A stretch of DNA of 64,000 nt. Origin: UBA9554 sp038205135. Lineage in GTDB: Bacteria > Pseudomonadota > Alphaproteobacteria > Rhodobacterales > Rhodobacteraceae. The notes beneath the pieces were generated by a model. It searched no databases and was not told the origin of the DNA. It saw only the letters and a program-made list of their open reading frames with translations. Positions 17,693 to 26,071 of this stretch are shown piece after piece. Within the stretch, counting starts at the first letter, position 1. Every line of letters starts with the position of its first letter. The position numbers were made by a program, and so were the translations under genes. The stretch covers positions 1 through 64,000 of the forward strand of contig JBBRCF010000003.1 of assembly GCA_038205135.1 (NCBI GenBank), in the 5' to 3' direction.

Positions 17693-18124
17693 TCAGATCG
17701 CCGCGCGCAGGCGGGTCTGAAACTGCGGGATCACGCGGGGATGGGTCAGGAATGTGTCCAGCGGCATCATCTGCCAGGCCGAGCCTTCGTTGCCCAACCG
17801 CAGGGCGGCAGCGTCGAAAACAAGTGGCAGCGCCACAAAGAACCACACCACCCGGCCGGCTTGGTCCAGATACCCGCTGGCGTGGCGGGGCGTTTGCGCG
17901 AACAGGTCCAGCGCCAGTTCTTCGGCGGCTTCGCGACAGGCGCAGGCCCATGGGGATTCGGTGCCTTCGCGTCCGCCACCGGGCAGGTCCCACCAGCCGG
18001 GCCATGGAATGTCGGGTTTGTCGTCGCGCAGCAGGGTCGCGACCGTGCCCTGCCAGATCACGGCGACCTTGGCACCATGAAACGGATCAGTTGTCGTTGA
18101 TGTCGCGGTCCCAGATACGGACAT
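17693..18124 (-). CDS. NUDIX hydrolase
   Basis: A 143-residue pyrophosphohydrolase. The Nudix box runs from GGGREGTESPW to REAAEELAL, with the usual Gly before the last residue replaced by Ala. WPGWWDLPGGG just before it is typical of small house-cleaning members. The ATG at 18124 lies inside the end of the nfeD gene, giving a 38-base overlap in another frame and suggesting coupled translation. The nucleotide substrate is unknown. Confidence 0.85.
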   Translation of the reverse strand: MSVSGTATSTTTDPFHGAKVAVIWQGTVATLLRDDKPDIPWPGWWDLPGGGREGTESPWACACREAAEELALDLFAQTPRHASGYLDQAGRVVWFFVALPLVFDAAALRLGNEGSAWQMMPLDTFLTHPRVIPQFQTRLRAAI

Positions 18125-18368
18125 TGCCCCGATCCCGTGGAAAAACGCGATTAAGCCACCACCAGGCCACGACCGACGCCAGCGCAAAGACCAGCACCGT
18201 CGCTGCAAAGGATGTACCGAACAGCCCCGTTGCCACCAATGCCGCCATGGCCAGCGCGCCGATGGCGAACCCCAGCAGGATAAACCCCGGCAGCAGCATT
18301 TCCGCCACGCCCAGCATCGCCGCAAACACCAGCCAGACCCACCACAATTTCCAAGCCTCCATCAGCAT
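18087..18368 (-). CDS. NfeD-like membrane protein (short form)
   Basis: A 93-residue protein with two to three hydrophobic helices (about 9-75) and a brief polar tail. Position directly behind an SPFH/paraslipin gene, one base away, is the classic nfeD arrangement. It lacks most of the C-terminal OB-fold of long NfeD proteins: after the last helix only about 18 residues (RVFPRDRGNVRIWDRDINDN) remain. Short forms are thought to work with the partner SPFH protein in membrane microdomains. Confidence 0.8.
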   Translation of the reverse strand: MLMEAWKLWWVWLVFAAMLGVAEMLLPGFILLGFAIGALAMAALVATGLFGTSFAATVLVFALASVVAWWWLNRVFPRDRGNVRIWDRDINDN

Positions 18369-18369
18369 A

Positions 18370-19254
18370 TCAGCGTCCTTTCAACAACTTGAAGGCATCT
18401 GAAAACGCTTCCAACGCGGCGGCGGGCAGAATGATCGTCTGTTTGCCCTGGCCCGAGGCGACTGCCTCCAGCGCTTCTACCTGCCGCAGGGCGACCTGAT
18501 ACTGCGCCGCTTCGATGCCGTTTTCGCGGATCGCGCCGGCGACGACACTGGTGGCATAGGCTTCGGCATCGGCCTGAATGCGGCGCGCCTTGGCCTCTTG
18601 TTCGGCGGCATACAACTGCGCATCGGCGGCCAGTTCGACGGAGCGTTTCTTGCCTTCGGCCTCGGTCACCTGCGCGCGGCGGGCGCGTTCGGCGTTCAGC
18701 TGTTGCAGCATTGCGGCGCGGGTCGCGCTGTCCAGATTCACGTCCAGAATCTCGGCCCGGGTCACCTCGATGCCCCAGTCATCGACCATGGCGCGGACCG
18801 CCTCGCGAATCTTGTGAATCAGTTCGTTGCGGTTCGACTGGACCTGATCCAGTTCCATCTTGCCGATTTCCGACCGTACGATGCCGGCCACGGTGGTTGC
18901 AATCGCGCCATCGACATCACGGATGCGGTAGACGGTCTTTTCCGGTTCGGTGATGCGGTAAAATACCGATGTTTCGACCTTGACCAGCACGTTGTCGAGG
19001 GTGATCGCATCCTGTTCGGCGGTTGGCAGCTGCCGTTCAAGAATCGAGATGCGATGTGCCACCACATCCAGAAACGGCACGATGAAATTCAGCCCCGGCC
19101 CCAGAACCGCATGCAGCCGCCCGAACCGTTCGATCACGAATTTTTCGGACTGCGGCACGATGCGGACCGCTTTCCACAACGTGACAATGATCAGGACGGC
19201 AATCGCCAGATACGCGGCGTTCGACCCGATGAATTCGACGATCACGTCGTCCAT
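18370..19254 (-). CDS. SPFH/band 7 paraslipin (QmcA-like)
   Basis: A 294-residue membrane-anchored protein: one N-terminal helix (about 11-30), then the band 7 domain with VPQSEKFVIERFGRLHAVLGPGLNFIVPF, and a C-terminal coiled coil rich in Ala, Glu and Arg (about 185-260). Paraslipins form oligomeric scaffolds in the inner membrane and pair with NfeD, which follows one base later. The ATG at 19254 was preferred to one five codons upstream because GGGAGAAC precedes it. Confidence 0.92.
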   Translation of the reverse strand: MDDVIVEFIGSNAAYLAIAVLIIVTLWKAVRIVPQSEKFVIERFGRLHAVLGPGLNFIVPFLDVVAHRISILERQLPTAEQDAITLDNVLVKVETSVFYRITEPEKTVYRIRDVDGAIATTVAGIVRSEIGKMELDQVQSNRNELIHKIREAVRAMVDDWGIEVTRAEILDVNLDSATRAAMLQQLNAERARRAQVTEAEGKKRSVELAADAQLYAAEQEAKARRIQADAEAYATSVVAGAIRENGIEAAQYQVALRQVEALEAVASGQGKQTIILPAAALEAFSDAFKLLKGR

Positions 19255-19335
19255 GCCGTTCTCCCTCATCTGCTGCGCTACTGCTTAGCCCCCCGGTGCC
19301 GTCAGGCCAACCGATTTTGCCGGTGCAAATTAACA

Positions 19336-19363
19336 AACCCCCGGGCCGGGGGCCGCGGGGGTT
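19336..19363 (-). terminator. Probable terminator of rpsU
   Basis: On the minus strand AACCCCCG pairs with CGGGGGTT across a GC-rich 12-base loop and is followed by TTTGTTAATTT. It lies 33 bases after the rpsU stop and before the SPFH gene, so it should isolate rpsU. Confidence 0.65.
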
Positions 19364-19395
19364 GTCATTTCGACATCCGAACAAGAAAGCCTGCC

Positions 19396-19602
19396 TTACA
19401 GCATGCCTTCGCGTTGCAGCTTCTTGCGCGCCAGCTTGCGGGCCCGACGGACCGCTTCGGCTTTTTCGCGCGCCCGCTTGACCGAAGGTTTCTCGAAATG
19501 CTGCTTGAGCTTCATTTCGCGAAAGACACCTTCGCGCTGCAGTTTCTTCTTCAGAGCCCGAAGGGCCTGATCGACGTTGTTGTCGCGAACACTTACCTGC
19601 AT
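19396..19602 (-). CDS. rpsU: 30S ribosomal protein S21
   Basis: A 68-residue basic protein that matches S21 throughout: start MQVSVRDNNVDQALRALKKK, then REGVFREMKLKQHFEKPS and an Arg/Lys-rich helical tail. S21 sits near the anti-Shine-Dalgarno end of 16S rRNA and affects initiation. The length is normal. AAAGGTGG lies upstream of the ATG. It is a single-gene unit with its own terminator. Confidence 0.96.
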   Translation of the reverse strand: MQVSVRDNNVDQALRALKKKLQREGVFREMKLKQHFEKPSVKRAREKAEAVRRARKLARKKLQREGML

Positions 19603-19711
19603 GTGGTTTTCACCACCTTTCTAGGTTGAGTTGCAATGAATTGCAGGATGGGTGCCAATAGCGCAGCATATCCTATATGTCTAGATCAAAGCATGCCTGA
19701 CGGAGGTTCCC

Positions 19712-20416
19712 ATGCCCGATACCACAGCTGAACTGGATCGCCTGCTGGATGCGGCGTTGATGCATGTGCCGTTTGACGGCTGGTCGGCGGATACTTTCTC
19801 CGCTGCGGTGCGTGATTCGGGACTGGACCTGACGGTTGCCCGCGCCATCTGCCCGCGCGGTGCGGTCGATCTGGCGATGGCGTTCCACCGGCGCGGTGAT
19901 GCGCTGATGGTGGGCCGGATGCAGGCCGCCGATCTGGCTGCGATGCGCTACAGCGACCGGGTGACGTTTGCGATCCGCGCCCGGCTCGAGGCGATCAGCG
20001 ACAAGGAAGCCGTGCGGCGCGGGTCCACCCTGTTTGCGCTGCCGCAACATGCCGCGGATGGCGCGCGGCTGATCTGGGGCACGGCGGATGCGATCTGGAC
20101 CGCGCTGGGCGACACCTCGACCGACATCAACTGGTACACCAAACGCGCCACGCTGTCCGCGGTCTATGGCGCGTCCGTGCTGTATTGGCTGGGAGACCAG
20201 TCCGAAGACCACGCGGCAACCTGGGCCTTTGTCGACCGTCGCATCGCTGATGTGATGCAGATCGAAAAGGTCAAGACGACGCTGCGGGACAACAAGCTGT
20301 TTTCGGCCCTGATGGCCGGTCCCAACATGATCTTGTCCAAGGTGCGCGCGCCCGCGCCACGGCCCGACATGCCGGGGCGCTGGTCCGCGCCAACCGGGAC
20401 GCCCGACGCGAACTAG
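19712..20416 (+). CDS. COQ9 family ubiquinone biosynthesis protein
   Basis: A 234-residue homologue of COQ9, a lipid-binding partner needed for ubiquinone hydroxylation. The family region runs from WSADTFSAAVRDSGL to the TSTDINWYTKRATLSAVYGASVLYWLGDQSED motif, which is its best-conserved part. The TetR-like fold without a real DNA-binding use is known for the family. The ATG has ACGGAGG upstream. Its TAG stop sits within a CTAG that also encodes the stop of the next gene on the opposite strand. Confidence 0.92.
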   Translation: MPDTTAELDRLLDAALMHVPFDGWSADTFSAAVRDSGLDLTVARAICPRGAVDLAMAFHRRGDALMVGRMQAADLAAMRYSDRVTFAIRARLEAISDKEAVRRGSTLFALPQHAADGARLIWGTADAIWTALGDTSTDINWYTKRATLSAVYGASVLYWLGDQSEDHAATWAFVDRRIADVMQIEKVKTTLRDNKLFSALMAGPNMILSKVRAPAPRPDMPGRWSAPTGTPDAN

Positions 20417-20751
20417 GCTGTGACCCACAACGTCGCGGCATGAAGGGCCGCGATGCCCAGATTGGTGATCACCACCGGGTTGCGCGCGCCGACAGCGGGC
20501 AGGGTGGCGACTTTGTAGATCACCTGCACCGCCAGCATGGCCTGGGCATGGGGCAGAATGTCGTGACCCGCCCATGACGCCGCCAGCAGCGCGACTGATG
20601 CCAGCAGGATCGCGCCATAGACGCAGATCAGGATGCGCCGGGCCGGCGTGTCCGGTCCATAGGCCCGCTGTGCAGGCAGGTCATTGGCGATCAGAAAGCC
20701 GACCACTGGCACCAGCACAGCGATATTCACCATCAGGGACAGGTTCAGCAT
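20413..20751 (-). CDS. Small inner-membrane protein of unknown function
   Basis: A 112-residue protein with four hydrophobic helices (about 4-21, 38-58, 68-82 and 93-111). The start MLNLSLMVNIAVLVPVVGFL is preceded by CAGGAGA, which decides this ATG over longer in-frame ones. I do not recognise the family. Polar loops are short and no metal or redox motif is seen. It is convergent with the COQ9 gene and divergent from the quinone reductase, so a link to quinone metabolism is possible only by position. Confidence 0.7.
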   Translation of the reverse strand: MLNLSLMVNIAVLVPVVGFLIANDLPAQRAYGPDTPARRILICVYGAILLASVALLAASWAGHDILPHAQAMLAVQVIYKVATLPAVGARNPVVITNLGIAALHAATLWVTA

Positions 20752-20816
20752 CGGTGTCTCCTGTTTCCTCATGCGCTTTGGCTTGATACGCAGTCCTGAA
20801 CCCGGAGGATCACCCA

Positions 20817-21800
20817 ATGCCACAAATGATGCGCGCTGTCGAAATCGCTGCCCCCGGCGGGCCCGAGATGCTGCGGCTGACCGAACGGCCGCGCCCGGTG
20901 GCCGGGCATGGTCAGGTTGTGATCCGCGTGGCCTATGCGGGGGTGAACCGGCCCGATGCGCTGCAACGTGCGGGGGCCTATGCGCCGCCGCCCGGTGCGT
21001 CCGATCTGCCGGGGCTGGAATGTGCCGGGCATGTCGCCGAGGTCGGCCCGGGCGTGACCGAATGGCGTGCGGGCGACGCGGTCTGCGCCCTGTTGCCCGG
21101 TGGCGGTTATGCCGAATATGTGACGACGCCTGCCGCGCATTGTCTGCCGGTGCCTGTGGGCATGGACCTGCGCGCCGCCGCCTGTTTGCCAGAGACATAT
21201 TTCACAGTCTGGACCAACGTATTCATGCGCGGGCGTCTGACGGCGGGCGAACGGTTTCTGGTGCATGGCGGCGCGTCCGGCATCGGCACGACGGCCATTC
21301 AGCTGGCCCGCGCCTTTGGTGCGCGGGTGTTCACCACTGTGGGCAGGGCCGACAAGGTCGCCCCGGTGATGGCGCTTGGGGCGGAACGCGTGATCATCCA
21401 CACATCCGAGGATTTCGTCGGTGTGATGACGGCGGCGGGTGGGGCCGATCTGATCCTCGACATGGTCGGCGGGCCCTATCTGCCGCGCAACCTGACTGCG
21501 CTGGCCAATGACGGGCGGCTGGTGCAGATCGCGTTTCTGCAAGGACCCAAGGTCGAGGTGAACTTTGCGCAAATGATGACGCGGCGGTTGACGATCACCG
21601 GGTCCACGCTGCGCCCGCAATCCGATCTGGCCAAGGCGCGCATTGCCGAAGGGCTGCGCGCCCATGTCTGGCCGTTGCTGGCGGCGGGCACGGTGGCGCC
21701 GGTCATGGACAGCGAATTCGCGTTGGCTGATGCCGCCGGTGCGCATGCCCGGATGGAAGGATCGACGCATATCGGCAAGATCGTCCTGAAGGTGGCCTGA
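20817..21800 (+). CDS. NAD(P)H:quinone oxidoreductase, PIG3/MDR type
   Basis: A 327-residue zinc-free medium-chain dehydrogenase. The N-terminal GroES-like domain contains GVNRPDALQRAGAY and LPGLECAGHV. The Rossmann domain contains VHGGASGIGTTAIQLARAFGA, and the substrate side has MMTRRLTITGSTLRPQ. This matches the PIG3 group, which reduces quinones with NADPH. GGAGG lies upstream of the ATG. An alternative ATG is three codons downstream. Confidence 0.9.
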   Translation: MPQMMRAVEIAAPGGPEMLRLTERPRPVAGHGQVVIRVAYAGVNRPDALQRAGAYAPPPGASDLPGLECAGHVAEVGPGVTEWRAGDAVCALLPGGGYAEYVTTPAAHCLPVPVGMDLRAAACLPETYFTVWTNVFMRGRLTAGERFLVHGGASGIGTTAIQLARAFGARVFTTVGRADKVAPVMALGAERVIIHTSEDFVGVMTAAGGADLILDMVGGPYLPRNLTALANDGRLVQIAFLQGPKVEVNFAQMMTRRLTITGSTLRPQSDLAKARIAEGLRAHVWPLLAAGTVAPVMDSEFALADAAGAHARMEGSTHIGKIVLKVA

Positions 21801-21802
21801 GG

Positions 21803-23080
21803 TCAGGCGACGCGCGCCCCGACCGTTGAACCGGGCGGTATCGTTGGCGGCGCGGCGTTCAGCCGTTCGATGGCAAAGCCCGCCGCCGCCTTGTAGCCGG
21901 CCATGAACGCGGCGCGCTCTGTGGCCGGGATCACCGCGTCGATATCGTCGAACACGCCGCCGCAACGGTCGTCCACGATGTTCAGCAACCCGAACGGTCC
22001 CGCGCCGCGGTTGCGCAGCACCAGATCCGACACCGGTTTGCACAGCCGCGCGGCATAGGCGGCAAGGGCTGCGGGCGTTGCACCATGGTCCAGCAGGCAG
22101 GCGCCGATGACGCGGGCACCGATGATCGCCTGGCTGGCCCCATTCGACCCGGTGGGATACATCACATGCGCCGCGTCTCCCATCAAAGCCACGGGTCCAT
22201 CGACCCATGTGGGCACCGGATCGCGGTCGATCATCGGGTATTCATAGACCTCGGATGCACCCTGCAACAGCGCGGGCACGTCCAGCCAGTCGAACCGCCA
22301 ATCGGCAAAATGATGTGCGAAACGGTCAAGGCCAACCTTGCGGTTCCAGTCGCCATCCCAGCCGCCGGTGTTGTCCATCGTCTGTTCCGCGATCCAGTTG
22401 ATGGTGGCCATCCCGTCGGCATCGCGGTGCGAAATCGGATAGATCACGATGCGGTGCAGGTGGGTGCCAAGCCCCACGAAGCTGGACCCGGTGCGGATCG
22501 GTTTCGCCCGCGCCACGCCACGCCACAGGATCGCTCCGCCCCATTGGATCGGGGGTTGCGCGGGGTACATCTGCGCGCGGATGCGGCTATGCAGCCCGTC
22601 GGCGGCGATCAGCAGGGTGCCGGGGATTGCTTCGGTGCCCTTGGCGGTGTCCACATGCGCCACCACGCCGTCCTTTGCGTGATCATAGCCGGTGACGCGC
22701 GCCCCGGTCCGCACGGCGTCCGGCCCCAGCCGGTCAAGCACGGTGCGATACAGCAGCATCTGCAGGTTGCCGCGATGCACGGCGTATTGCGGCCAGTGGT
22801 ATCCCGCCCCCAATCCGCGCGGCTCGGCATAGATATCATGACCGTTGCGCCCCACCAGCGCCCATTCCCGCGCGGGAAGGCCGACGCGGTCCAGCGCATC
22901 GGCGCCGATGCCCAGATCATACAGTTCGCGCACCGCATTCGGTTGCAGGTTGATCCCAACGCCCAACGGTTTCAATTCCGCGACCGATTCCAGAACGGTA
23001 CAGGCCACGCCGATCTGGTGCAGCGTCAAGGCCAGCGTCATGCCACCGATACCGCCGCCGGCGATCAGGATATGTGTCAT
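21803..23080 (-). CDS. FAD-dependent aromatic-ring monooxygenase-like protein
   Basis: A 425-residue group A flavin monooxygenase. It has the GGGIGG dinucleotide motif at 8-13, the IAADGLHSRIR (DG) motif and the VALMGDAAHVMYP (GD) FAD-ribityl motif. Sequence character is closest to salicylate-hydroxylase-like proteins and 'flavin-dependent oxidoreductases' rather than UbiH. Substrate unknown. It is convergent with the quinone reductase, two bases apart. No signal peptide or membrane segment is evident. Confidence 0.85.
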   Translation of the reverse strand: MTHILIAGGGIGGMTLALTLHQIGVACTVLESVAELKPLGVGINLQPNAVRELYDLGIGADALDRVGLPAREWALVGRNGHDIYAEPRGLGAGYHWPQYAVHRGNLQMLLYRTVLDRLGPDAVRTGARVTGYDHAKDGVVAHVDTAKGTEAIPGTLLIAADGLHSRIRAQMYPAQPPIQWGGAILWRGVARAKPIRTGSSFVGLGTHLHRIVIYPISHRDADGMATINWIAEQTMDNTGGWDGDWNRKVGLDRFAHHFADWRFDWLDVPALLQGASEVYEYPMIDRDPVPTWVDGPVALMGDAAHVMYPTGSNGASQAIIGARVIGACLLDHGATPAALAAYAARLCKPVSDLVLRNRGAGPFGLLNIVDDRCGGVFDDIDAVIPATERAAFMAGYKAAAGFAIERLNAAPPTIPPGSTVGARVA

Positions 23081-23137
23081 GAAAACTCCGTTACTGGCGG
23101 CGTTCTAACGGCCGATGCGCAAAGGTCAAACCGGCGG

Positions 23138-23881
23138 TTACGCCAGCATGCCGCCGTCGCTGTCGTCGCCGGCTTCGTCCAGCAGGCGGCTGAAATCGGG
23201 CACGGTGACGTGGCGCTTGCCTGCCAGTTCGATCACCCCGTCGCGTTTCAGCGCCGACATCTGGCGGCTGACGGTTTCAAGCGTCAGGCCGAGGTAATCC
23301 GCCATCGCCTCGCGGGTCAGCGGCAGGTCGAACACCAGCACACCCTTGGCGGACCGCATGTTCAGCGATGCATCGCGCCGCGCGATGATGGTCAGCAGCG
23401 AGGCGATCTTTTCCCGCGCGGTTTTGCGGCCCAGAACCACCATCCATTCCCGCGCCGCATCCAGTTCGTCCAGTGTCATTTCCAGCAGGCGGTGCGCGAT
23501 ATGCGGCGTGCGTTCCATCATCTGTTCGAACGGGCGTTTACGGAAACAGCACATGACGAGGTCGGTGGTCGCGACCACATCATAAGGCGAGGTGTCGCGC
23601 CCCGGCCGGCCCACAAAATCCGACGGCAGTAGCAGACCCACCATCTGGGTGCGCCCGTCTTCCATCGTCAGAGTCAGTGTGGCGATGCCGGACACCACCG
23701 AGGCGACAAACTCCATCCGGTCACCCGACCACAACACGTGGCTGCCGGCGTCATAGTGCCGATAATACTTGATTTCTTCCAGCAGGGTCAGTTCGGCAGG
23801 TTCACAACGCGCACAGACGGCACGGTGGCGGATCGGACAATCGCCGCATTCCTGCGAGACTTTCTGGGCTGAACTGCTCAT
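23138..23881 (-). CDS. fnrL: FNR-type oxygen-sensing regulator FnrL
   Basis: A 247-residue Crp/Fnr protein. The N-terminal cysteines C12, C15, C23 and C26 (CGDCPIRHRAVCARC) and the internal C111/C112 provide [4Fe-4S] ligands. The helix-turn-helix ends in LETVSRQMSALKRDG, where E202, S205 and R206 are the FNR-specific base contacts for TTGAT half-sites. It agrees closely with Rhodobacter FnrL as I remember it. It is divergent from hemN and shares one FNR box lying about 20-34 bases before its own ATG, which suggests autoregulation. Several predicted targets are in this window. Confidence 0.95.
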   Translation of the reverse strand: MSSSAQKVSQECGDCPIRHRAVCARCEPAELTLLEEIKYYRHYDAGSHVLWSGDRMEFVASVVSGIATLTLTMEDGRTQMVGLLLPSDFVGRPGRDTSPYDVVATTDLVMCCFRKRPFEQMMERTPHIAHRLLEMTLDELDAAREWMVVLGRKTAREKIASLLTIIARRDASLNMRSAKGVLVFDLPLTREAMADYLGLTLETVSRQMSALKRDGVIELAGKRHVTVPDFSRLLDEAGDDSDGGMLA

Positions 23882-23901
23882 TGCGATGACCCCGTTCGCG
23901 T

Positions 23902-23915
23902 TTGATCTGAGTCAA
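23902..23915 (+). promoter_or_regulatory. FNR box shared by fnrL and hemN
   Basis: TTGATCTGAGTCAA matches TTGAT-N4-RTCAA with one change from the symmetric consensus. Its centre is 42 bases before the hemN ATG and 27 bases before the fnrL ATG. This geometry favours activation of hemN and would overlap the fnrL promoter. Confidence 0.82.
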
Positions 23916-23950
23916 AGTCTGACACTCGTACTTTGCGCTAACATGCAGCA

Positions 23951-25306
23951 ATGGACACAAAAGCACAACTTGCCCGACTGGGACTGTTTGACGCGAAAGT
24001 GCCGCGTTACACAAGTTACCCAACGTCACCGCATTTTTCGGGGGCCATCGGTTCTGCCACTTTTGCTGACTGGGCGCGGGCCATTCCCGAAAACGGCGAG
24101 GTGTCACTGTATGTGCATGTACCGTTTTGCCGACGATTGTGCTGGTTTTGCGCCTGCCGCACGCAGGGCACATCGACCGATTCGCCCGTCATCGCCTATC
24201 TGGAGGTGCTGAAGGCCGAATTGCGCATGCTGGGAGAAATCCTGCCATCGGGCGTGCGGCTGTCGCGGTTGCATTGGGGCGGTGGGACGCCGACGCTGTT
24301 GGGTCCCGGGTTGATCACCGATCTGGCCGCCGCGATCCGCGATGCGGCACCGTTTGCGCCGGACTACGAATTTTCGGTCGAAATTGACCCCTGCGAGGTG
24401 GACGATGCCCGCCTTGATGCGCTGGCCGCGGCGGGGATGAACCGCGCGTCGATCGGCGTGCAGGATTTCGATCCCGAGATCCAGAAAATGATTGGCCGCC
24501 CGCAAAGTTTCGAAGATACCCGCCGCGTCGTCGAAAGCATCCGGGCGCGCGGTGTCCACAGCCTGAACGCCGACATCCTGTTCGGACTGCCCCATCAGGA
24601 CCGCGCAAAGATCACCGATACGGTGCAGAAACTGTTGTCATTTTCGCCCGACCGGGTGGCGCTTTACGGCTATGCCCATGTGCCGTGGATGGCCAAGCGT
24701 CAGCAGATGATCCCGTCCGATGCGCTGCCGACGCCGGAGGAACGGCTGGACCTGTTCGAAGCGGCGCGGCGCCTGTTTGTCTGGGACGGCTACAAGGAAA
24801 TCGGCATAGACCATTTCGCAAAGCCCGACGACGGCATGGCCCGTGCCCAGGCCACCGGGCAGTTGCGGCGGAATTTCCAAGGCTACACCCACGATCCGGC
24901 CACGGCGCTGATCGGGGTCGGCGCGTCGTCGATTTCGCGGTTTCCGCAGGGGTACACGCAGAACCACGCCGCCACCGGGTCGCACACAGCCGCGATCCGG
25001 GCGGGACGGTTTTCAACCCACCGCGGTCATGCGTTCACCCCCGAGGATCTGCTGCGCGGCCGCATCATCGAGGCGCTGATGTGCGATTTTGTCGTCCGCC
25101 GCGCCGAGATCCTCGATACCCATGCGGTGAACGAAGAACGGCTGGATATGCTGCTGCGGGCGGCCTGCGAAAAATTCCCCGACATGCTGCGCTGCACCGA
25201 CGAAGGGCTGTTCATCCCGCATGCGGCACGACCCCTGACCCGGATGATCGCGCGGCATTTCGATGCCTATGACCTGTCAAAATCCGGTCATTCATCAGCG
25301 ATCTGA
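23951..25306 (+). CDS. hemN: Oxygen-independent coproporphyrinogen III oxidase HemN
   Basis: A 451-residue radical-SAM enzyme that makes protoporphyrinogen IX without oxygen. The start LFDAKVPRYTSYPTSPHF is diagnostic. The cluster motif is CRRLCWFCAC (C60, C64, C67, with C69). WGGGTPTLL and the tail FFIPHAARPLTRMIARHFDAY-type ending fit HemN rather than HemW. No Shine-Dalgarno sequence is seen before the ATG. With the FNR box at its usual distance, the transcript would begin at or next to the start codon. It is convergent with the RNase gene, five bases apart. Confidence 0.95.
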   Translation: MDTKAQLARLGLFDAKVPRYTSYPTSPHFSGAIGSATFADWARAIPENGEVSLYVHVPFCRRLCWFCACRTQGTSTDSPVIAYLEVLKAELRMLGEILPSGVRLSRLHWGGGTPTLLGPGLITDLAAAIRDAAPFAPDYEFSVEIDPCEVDDARLDALAAAGMNRASIGVQDFDPEIQKMIGRPQSFEDTRRVVESIRARGVHSLNADILFGLPHQDRAKITDTVQKLLSFSPDRVALYGYAHVPWMAKRQQMIPSDALPTPEERLDLFEAARRLFVWDGYKEIGIDHFAKPDDGMARAQATGQLRRNFQGYTHDPATALIGVGASSISRFPQGYTQNHAATGSHTAAIRAGRFSTHRGHAFTPEDLLRGRIIEALMCDFVVRRAEILDTHAVNEERLDMLLRAACEKFPDMLRCTDEGLFIPHAARPLTRMIARHFDAYDLSKSGHSSAI

Positions 25307-25311
25307 AGGGA

Positions 25312-25950
25312 TTACCGGACCGGGTCGAACCGTGCCCCGGTCAGGGTGCAATCGCGGATCACGTCGCGGCCGCAGGTCACCGGCGTCAGCGTTTTCGACA
25401 GGCACAGCCGCACCTCCTGAATGTAGCCAGCCTTGCAGGTGACGGTCAGCATGTCGGGCTGCAACCCCGGATTGGCCGCCACGAACGCCTCTTCGATCAG
25501 CGAAGCGGGCAGTTTCACCGCTTTTTCAAGTTTGTGGAACGCCTGCGGGATGCGCACCGCCGCATAGGCGCGACGCGACAGATCGTAATAGCCACGGGCC
25601 GACAGCCCGGAACACACGCCATGTTTTTTCCACTGATACCAGGCCAGCCCGGATGTGCCCATGATATCGGCCATGTCTTCGGTCATCCGGCGGGTCGGTT
25701 GTGGCTCCGTCGTGGGGCAGAACGCGGGCCAGCCCCGGTCGAATTGTGGCCAGAGCCCGTGCAGCACCCAGCCGAAATCCTCGCGCGGGTGACATTGCGG
25801 CGACGACCGCGCGTCGCCTTCCAGCGCGCACCAGTTCGGCGACCACGACAGCGCCATCACATAATAATCGAACACGCCCGCCTTTTCGCCATCCGCCTGC
25901 GCCCCGGTGGCAAAAAGGGCGGTCAGGACCAGCATTTTCAGAGCACGCAT
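25312..25950 (-). CDS. Secreted ribonuclease T2 family protein
   Basis: A 212-residue exported RNase with signal peptide MRALKMLVLTALFATGAQA. The first active-site segment is VLHGLWPQ (H64). The second reads WYQWKKHGVC, with H110 and K109 but Gln106 where many family members have the catalytic Glu. Eight or more cysteines suggest disulfides in the periplasm. RNase T2 enzymes cut RNA through a 2',3'-cyclic intermediate. A putative 2',3'-cyclic nucleotide phosphodiesterase gene is elsewhere in the window, but not linked. Confidence 0.88.
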   Translation of the reverse strand: MRALKMLVLTALFATGAQADGEKAGVFDYYVMALSWSPNWCALEGDARSSPQCHPREDFGWVLHGLWPQFDRGWPAFCPTTEPQPTRRMTEDMADIMGTSGLAWYQWKKHGVCSGLSARGYYDLSRRAYAAVRIPQAFHKLEKAVKLPASLIEEAFVAANPGLQPDMLTVTCKAGYIQEVRLCLSKTLTPVTCGRDVIRDCTLTGARFDPVR

Positions 25951-26071
25951 TCACTCTTTCCTTCAAATTCCCCGCACAGTATAAGACATGCGATTTCCCC
26001 CACAATGGAAACCGCCCCGCCGGGGCAGCGCCTTACCGGGCATTGTGGAAGCTTTGACTGGAGACTTTGCG

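Noticed and set aside
19670..19700. Half FNR site (ATCAAAG) upstream of the COQ9 gene
   Set aside because: Only one half-site is present, so it was not called a box.
22085..23632. 515-codon open frame antisense to the FAD monooxygenase and fnrL
   Set aside because: It crosses two well-supported genes and their intergenic gap, and its product has no coherent domain.
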